Source of the DNA: Desulfobacterales bacterium CG23_combo_of_CG06-09_8_20_14_all_51_8 | GTDB taxonomy: Bacteria > Desulfobacterota > Desulfobacteria > Desulfobacterales > Desulfosalsimonadaceae | Length of the DNA stretch: 5,696 bases | NCBI GenBank assembly: GCA_002772195.1 | Contig: PCSG01000356.1 | Span: forward strand, 630-6,325 | Reading direction: 5' to 3' | In this document: one piece after another, positions 1-5,696 of the stretch | Position numbering within the stretch: the stretch's first letter is position 1 | How the letters are laid out: each line of letters opens with the position of its first letter | Made by a program: the position numbers and the translations under genes | The notes under the pieces: generated by a model | Told to the model about the DNA's origin: nothing | Seen by the model: the letters and a program-made list of their open reading frames with translations, nothing else | The model's database searches: none

Positions 1-1164
1 GATGCCAAAAAATATCAATGGCATATGGAGCAGGCCCAGCGGATGGAATCTCTCGGCACGCTGGCCGGGGGAGTGGCCCATGATTTCAATAATCTGCTTA
101 TGGGTATTCAGGGGCGTCTCTCCCTCTTGATGCTCAAAAAGAATGACACGGATACGGATTATAAACATTTCAAAGAGATCGAGGCGTATGTCATCCGGGC
201 CACTGATCTGACCCGCCAGATGCTGGGCATCGCCCGCAGCGGCAAGAATGAGGTCAAGGCCACGGACGTTAACGGGCTGGTTAAGGTCCAGAACCAGCTT
301 TTCGGCCGGACCCGCAAAGAAATAACGATTCACGAGGATTTTGCCCCAGACATCCAGGCGGCCGAGGTCGATCGGCATCAGATCGATCAAGTTCTTTTAA
401 ATATGTATGTAAATGCCTCCCACGCCATGCCCCAGGGCGGCGATCTGTATGTCCGCACAAGCAATGAAATTCTGAATTCCGAAATGACCGCGCCCCACAA
501 CGTGAAACCTGGAAATTATATCCGCATCAGTATTACGGACACCGGGGTGGGGATGGATCGAGCCATTCTGAAACGGATTTTCGAACCGTTTTTTTCCACC
601 AAGGAACGGGGCAGGGGCACCGGTCTGGGGCTTGCGTCCGCATACGGGATCATTAAAAACCATGATGGGTTTATCACGGTTTACAGCGAACGAGGCAAAG
701 GCAGCACCTTCAATATCTATCTTCCGGCATCCGGGAAGCAAGCGGAGCAGGAAACGCTCTTGCATTCGGAAATTATGGAAGGAACCGGAACCATCCTCCT
801 GGTCGATGATGAAGAGATGATCATTACGGTGGCAGAGGAAATGATTCAGATCCTGGGGTACAGCGTCATTACCAACTCGGACGGCCATGCGGCGGTGGAT
901 ATCTATCGTGAAAAAAAGGATCAGATTGACCTGGTGATTCTGGATCTGGTGATGCCGGGGATGGGCGGCGGAGAGCTTTTCGACCAGCTCAAAGCCATCA
1001 ATCCAGGGGTGAAAGTTCTGCTGTCGAGCGGCTACAGCATCAACGGTCAGGCCTCTGCCATCATGAAAAAGGGGTGCCGGGGGTTTATCCAGAAACCTTT
1101 CACGATTCAGGAATTATCCCATAAAATCCATCAGATCATTTCCGCCGAAGGTTTATCCTGTTGA
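1..1164 (+). CDS. Hybrid sensor histidine kinase with C-terminal receiver domain (5' end outside window)
   Basis: Signal-transducing kinase that autophosphorylates on a histidine and can pass the phosphate to its own receiver domain. The frame is open to base 1, so the ATG at 25 is internal and the sensor part (often PAS domains in this type) lies upstream; 387 residues are visible. Numbering from the first codon, a HisKA domain (about 10-80) has the phosphoacceptor His27 in an AHDFNN H-box. The ATPase domain (about 120-243) has the N-box ending in Asn138, G1 box DTGVGMD (180-186), F-box EPFF and G2 box GRGTGLGL (204-211). A receiver (about 263-380) has the acidic pair Asp269/Asp270, phosphoacceptor Asp315, a Ser at 343 in the switch position and Lys365. 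All catalytic residues are present. The H-box lacks the proline of classical kinases, as is normal for HDFNN-type enzymes. The signal sensed and any downstream regulator cannot be told from this window. The last codon is 25 bases before the PIN-PhoH gene, with no terminator between. Confidence 0.95.
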   Translation, partial: DAKKYQWHMEQAQRMESLGTLAGGVAHDFNNLLMGIQGRLSLLMLKKNDTDTDYKHFKEIEAYVIRATDLTRQMLGIARSGKNEVKATDVNGLVKVQNQLFGRTRKEITIHEDFAPDIQAAEVDRHQIDQVLLNMYVNASHAMPQGGDLYVRTSNEILNSEMTAPHNVKPGNYIRISITDTGVGMDRAILKRIFEPFFSTKERGRGTGLGLASAYGIIKNHDGFITVYSERGKGSTFNIYLPASGKQAEQETLLHSEIMEGTGTILLVDDEEMIITVAEEMIQILGYSVITNSDGHAAVDIYREKKDQIDLVILDLVMPGMGGGELFDQLKAINPGVKVLLSSGYSINGQASAIMKKGCRGFIQKPFTIQELSHKIHQIISAEGLSC

Positions 1165-1173
1165 GAAAAGGAT

Positions 1174-1181
1174 AGGAAAGG
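1174..1181 (+). promoter_or_regulatory. Ribosome binding site of the PIN-PhoH gene
   Basis: The purine run AGGAAAGG lies 8 bases before the ATG at 1190, using its 3' AAGG part as the pairing core. It fits the 25-base gap after the kinase stop codon and supports 1190 as the start. Confidence 0.75.
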
Positions 1182-1189
1182 CGCGCTCC

Positions 1190-2518
1190 ATGTCCCATTT
1201 AAAAAAATGTTTTGTTCTGGATACCAATGTCATCCTTCATGACAGTTCCTGCATTTACCATTTCAAGGAAAATGATGTGGTCGTCCCCATTTCCGTGCTG
1301 GAAGAGCTGGATCAGTTCAAAAAAGGCAATGAGACCATTAATTTTCATGCCCGTGAATTTGTCAGGTCCCTTGACGCGCTGAGCGGAGACAAGCTTTTTG
1401 ACGGCGGTGTGAAAATCGGTCCGGGTTCCGGAAAAATCATGCTGAAGCTGGAGCGTGAGTTTCACAAGGATCTGGCGGAGAGTTTTCCCAACCATAAACA
1501 TGACCACCGGCTGCTCAATATCGCGTATCATCTTTCAAAGGAGTCTCCGAAGACCCAGGTAATTCTTCTGACAAAAGACGTGAATCTCCGGATGAAGGCC
1601 AAGGCCGTGGGCCTGCTGGCTGCGGATTATACCAGCGATCATGTCCGGGACATCAATACGCTCTATGCCGGGAAGCGTGTCGAGGACAATATCGCCACCG
1701 AACTGATTGATAAAATCTATCAGGAGCCGACCGGCGTTGACATTCAGGAAATGGTTCTGAAACAGCCGATGAACGCCAATGAATATATGGTCATGCGAAA
1801 TGGGAGAAAATCGGCCCTGGCGAAATTTGATGCCGTGATGCAGCGCTTGCAGCGGGTGGACCGCTATCCGGCTTACGGGATCATGCCGCGCAACGCGGAA
1901 CAGACATTTGCCATGAACGCGCTGATGGATCCGAATATTCAACTGGTCAGTATTACCGGAAAGGCCGGCACCGGGAAAACACTCATCGCGCTGGCGGCGG
2001 CCCTTGAAAGACGCCGGGAGTATCGCCAGATTTTCATGGCCCGTCCGATTGTCCCCTTAAGCAACCGGGATTTGGGGTTTCTGCCCGGAGATATTTCGGC
2101 AAAGCTCGATCCCTACATGCAGCCCCTCTATGATAATCTGTCGGTGATCCAAAATCAGTTTTCGGAGAAAGATGAACGGCATCAAAAAATCAGGGAGATG
2201 CTGGGCGACGAAAAGCTGGTGATTTCTCCCCTGTCCTATATCCGAGGCCGAAGCCTGGTGAAAATATTCTTTATTGTGGATGAAGCCCAGAATCTGACGC
2301 CCCATGAGGTAAAAACCATTATCACCCGGGCAGGCGAAGGGACGAAGGTAGTGTTTACCGGCGATGTTTTTCAAATCGACCATCCCTACCTGGACAGCCT
2401 GTCCAACGGGCTCAGCTATCTGATCGAAAAAATGCAGGGCCAGAAGCTCTATGCCCACATCACCCTGGAGAAAGGGGAGCGCTCTGAGCTGGCGGATCTG
2501 GCCAGCGATTTATTGTGA
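1190..2518 (+). CDS. PIN domain-PhoH ATPase fusion protein (PhoH2/YlaK type)
   Basis: A 442-residue cytoplasmic protein joining an N-terminal PIN nuclease domain (about 7-150) to a C-terminal PhoH-type P-loop ATPase (about 230-442). The PIN part shows the expected acidic active-site set: Asp11 in LDTNVILHD, Glu38/Glu39 in VLEELD, Asp105 in HDHRLLN and Asp130 in LLTKDVNLR. The ATPase part has Walker A GKAGTGKT (257-264), Walker B FFIVDEAQ (360-367), the TGDVFQID segment (390-397) and the ERSELA arginine motif near 431 at the very end. Length and domain order match PhoH2 proteins, for which ATP-dependent RNA unwinding and RNA cleavage have been reported in mycobacteria; that activity here is inferred by family. 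The start is supported by the ribosome binding site and by the PIN motif beginning a few residues in, as is usual. In some bacteria the gene follows a small antitoxin gene, but here the preceding gene is a kinase. It is likely co-transcribed with the kinase and pdxA. The name PhoH should not be read as proof of phosphate control; no Pho box was seen. Confidence 0.95.
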   Translation: MSHLKKCFVLDTNVILHDSSCIYHFKENDVVVPISVLEELDQFKKGNETINFHAREFVRSLDALSGDKLFDGGVKIGPGSGKIMLKLEREFHKDLAESFPNHKHDHRLLNIAYHLSKESPKTQVILLTKDVNLRMKAKAVGLLAADYTSDHVRDINTLYAGKRVEDNIATELIDKIYQEPTGVDIQEMVLKQPMNANEYMVMRNGRKSALAKFDAVMQRLQRVDRYPAYGIMPRNAEQTFAMNALMDPNIQLVSITGKAGTGKTLIALAAALERRREYRQIFMARPIVPLSNRDLGFLPGDISAKLDPYMQPLYDNLSVIQNQFSEKDERHQKIREMLGDEKLVISPLSYIRGRSLVKIFFIVDEAQNLTPHEVKTIITRAGEGTKVVFTGDVFQIDHPYLDSLSNGLSYLIEKMQGQKLYAHITLEKGERSELADLASDLL

Positions 2519-2525
2519 AGAAAGT

Positions 2526-2530
2526 GAGGA
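2526..2530 (+). promoter_or_regulatory. Ribosome binding site deciding the GTG start of pdxA
   Basis: GAGGA sits 7 bases before the GTG at 2538, an ideal spacing, in the 19-base gap after the PIN-PhoH stop. It favours the GTG over the in-frame ATG at 2451, which lies inside the upstream gene. Confidence 0.8.
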
Positions 2531-2537
2531 AACTGCG

Positions 2538-3563
2538 GTGAATGATCATCGACCGGTAGTCGGTATCACCATGGGGGACCCTGTGGGCATCGGGCCTGAA
2601 ATTTTATGCATGGCCCTTTCCCATCCGGAGGTCTATGAAGTTTCAAGGCCCCTGGTCATTGGGGACGTGCGGGTGCTTGAACGCGCCCGGCTGATAACGA
2701 AAACCAAGAATCTTATCGCCACCGTGAATTCGCCGGGGGCCGCGTCGTTTAAGCCCGGATGCGTGGATGTGCTCAACACGTCTCGTATCGATCCCGATGC
2801 CCTGGTCTGGGGACAGCCCACGAAATTTACGGGACAGGCCATGGAAAATTATATTCTCACGGCCGTTGACTTGGCCATGCGGGAGGATATTGCCGCCATC
2901 GTAACCTGCCCCATCAACAAGACCGCCTTAAAAATGGGCGGCAGCCGCTTTCACGGTCATACGGAAATGATCGCCCACCATACCGGAACCCCGGAATACG
3001 CCATGATGATGGCCGGGGACCGGCTTCGGGTGGTGCTGGTAACCATTCACATGGCCCTGCATCAGGTTCCGGGGGCGCTGAGCATCGACGCCATCATGTC
3101 CACCATTGAAATCACGGACCAGTCCCTGAAAGAACGATTCGGCATCGACCACCCGAAAATCGCGGTGGCCGGATTAAATCCCCATGCCGGAGAAGGGGGG
3201 ATGTTCGGCGATGAAGAGGCCCGGGTCATTGCGCCGGCCGTGGATTTTTCTAAGAAAAACGGCATTGACGTCTCCGGGCCATGGCCCCCGGACACGGTTT
3301 TTGTCAGCGCCTTAAACGGTAATTTTGACGCGGTGGTCTGCATGTATCATGACCAGGGGCTGATTCCCTTTAAACTGATTCATTTTGCGGACGGCGTCAA
3401 CACCACCCTGGGCCTTCCCATTGTCCGGACATCCGTGGATCACGGCACCGCCTATGACATTGCAGGAAAAGGCATCGCGGATCCGGGCAGTCTGATTGCG
3501 GCCATCCGCATGGCTGCCAGTCAGGCGGTTTTTCGGATGCAGAGCCGGAACCGGAGAGCCTGA
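2538..3563 (+). CDS. pdxA: 4-hydroxythreonine-4-phosphate dehydrogenase
   Basis: Cytoplasmic enzyme of the deoxyxylulose-phosphate-dependent pathway to pyridoxal phosphate. It oxidises 4-phosphohydroxy-L-threonine with NAD; after decarboxylation the product is joined to deoxyxylulose 5-phosphate by PdxJ. From the GTG start the protein is 341 residues, against 329 for E. coli PdxA. Visible motifs are ITMGDPVGIGPEI (10-22), CPINK (124-128), GHTE (140-143), LNPHAGEGG (213-221), PDT (251-253), YHDQG (270-274) and RTSVDHGTAYDIAGKG (297-312). The three metal-binding histidines are His171, His216 and His271, each exactly five residues after E. coli His166, His211 and His266. The frame extends up to an ATG at 2451, but the extra 29 residues overlap the PIN-PhoH gene and do not look like PdxA. 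The related PdxA2 enzymes, which act on four-carbon sugar acid phosphates, are the main alternative; no sugar-acid kinase gene lies nearby, which favours PdxA. The gene ends with tandem stops TGATGA. Confidence 0.95.
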   Translation: MNDHRPVVGITMGDPVGIGPEILCMALSHPEVYEVSRPLVIGDVRVLERARLITKTKNLIATVNSPGAASFKPGCVDVLNTSRIDPDALVWGQPTKFTGQAMENYILTAVDLAMREDIAAIVTCPINKTALKMGGSRFHGHTEMIAHHTGTPEYAMMMAGDRLRVVLVTIHMALHQVPGALSIDAIMSTIEITDQSLKERFGIDHPKIAVAGLNPHAGEGGMFGDEEARVIAPAVDFSKKNGIDVSGPWPPDTVFVSALNGNFDAVVCMYHDQGLIPFKLIHFADGVNTTLGLPIVRTSVDHGTAYDIAGKGIADPGSLIAAIRMAASQAVFRMQSRNRRA

Positions 3564-3564
3564 T

Positions 3565-3578
3565 GATTTTCTAAAATC
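3565..3578. repeat. Short AT-rich inverted repeat in the pdxA-uvrA gap
   Basis: GATTTT and AAAATC form a perfect 6-base inverted repeat around a central CT, starting within the tandem stop codons of pdxA. The stem is too weak and the loop too short for a factor-independent terminator, and no T-run follows. It might be a protein-binding dyad near a uvrA promoter or simply chance in an AT-rich gap. Confidence 0.3.
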
Positions 3579-3597
3579 TTGTTCGTCACAGATAAGC

Positions 3598-3605
3598 TAT
3601 AAAAT
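3598..3605 (+). promoter_or_regulatory. Possible -10 element immediately upstream of uvrA
   Basis: TATAAAAT resembles a sigma-70 -10 box and ends three bases before the uvrA ATG. If used, transcription would start close to the A of the start codon, giving a message with almost no leader. The best upstream hexamer, TTGTTC at 3579-3584, lies only 13 bases away, shorter than the usual 16-18, so the promoter call is weak. No GAACN4GTTC or CTGTN8ACAG type LexA site was seen. Confidence 0.3.
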
Positions 3606-3608
3606 TCC

Positions 3609-5696
<2,088 letters not shown>

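Noticed and set aside
25..27. ATG at 25 as the start of the kinase gene
   Set aside because: The same frame is open to base 1 and the preceding residues continue the helical linker usually found before the H-box, so the gene almost certainly starts outside the window.
397..888. A 163-residue open frame on the minus strand inside the kinase gene
   Set aside because: It is opposite the ATPase and receiver domains, which carry all expected motifs in the forward frame; the reverse translation has no family features.
1165..1189. A small antitoxin gene before the PIN-PhoH gene
   Set aside because: The gap is just 25 bases, and the sequence before it encodes the intact receiver domain of the kinase.
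3564..3608. A LexA-type SOS operator upstream of uvrA
   Set aside because: Neither the CTGTN8ACAG nor the GAACN4GTTC pattern is present; only an isolated GTTC is seen.
3564..3608. A factor-independent terminator between pdxA and uvrA
   Set aside because: The only inverted repeat is short and AT-rich, has a two-base centre, and is not followed by a run of T.

Overview
The window holds four genes in a row on the + strand with almost no free space between them: the 3' part of a hybrid sensor histidine kinase (cut by the left edge), a PIN-PhoH ATPase of the PhoH2/YlaK type, pdxA (pyridoxal phosphate synthesis), and the first 696 codons of uvrA (nucleotide excision repair, cut by the right edge). 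No RNA gene, mobile element, CRISPR array or clear terminator was found. There is no gene-free stretch over 300 bases; the gaps are 25, 19 and 45 bases.

Organism: a Gram-negative bacterium of moderately high GC. The kinase has the HDFNN-type H-box followed by an ATPase domain and a C-terminal receiver. That layout is abundant in sulfate-reducing and related Desulfobacterota (the former Deltaproteobacteria), and together with this mix of genes it makes a member of that group the best guess. This is inference from protein style, not a database match.

Layout: positions 1-1164 carry the kinase (H-box, N-box, G1, F and G2 boxes, then a receiver). The PIN-PhoH gene starts 25 bases later (1190-2518). 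pdxA begins at a GTG 19 bases further on (2538-3563). uvrA begins at 3609, after a 45-base AT-richer gap that holds the only promoter-like sequence in the window. The first three genes are close enough to share a transcript; uvrA may be read through from pdxA or have its own start.

Functionally the set is mixed: signalling, RNA metabolism, cofactor synthesis and DNA repair. All catalytic motifs examined are intact, and nothing points to gene transfer, decay or a new multi-gene system. The points most worth a second look are the PhoH2-type gene with no antitoxin-like partner beside it, and the lack of a ribosome binding site before uvrA, where a TATAAAAT sequence lies only three bases upstream of the ATG.
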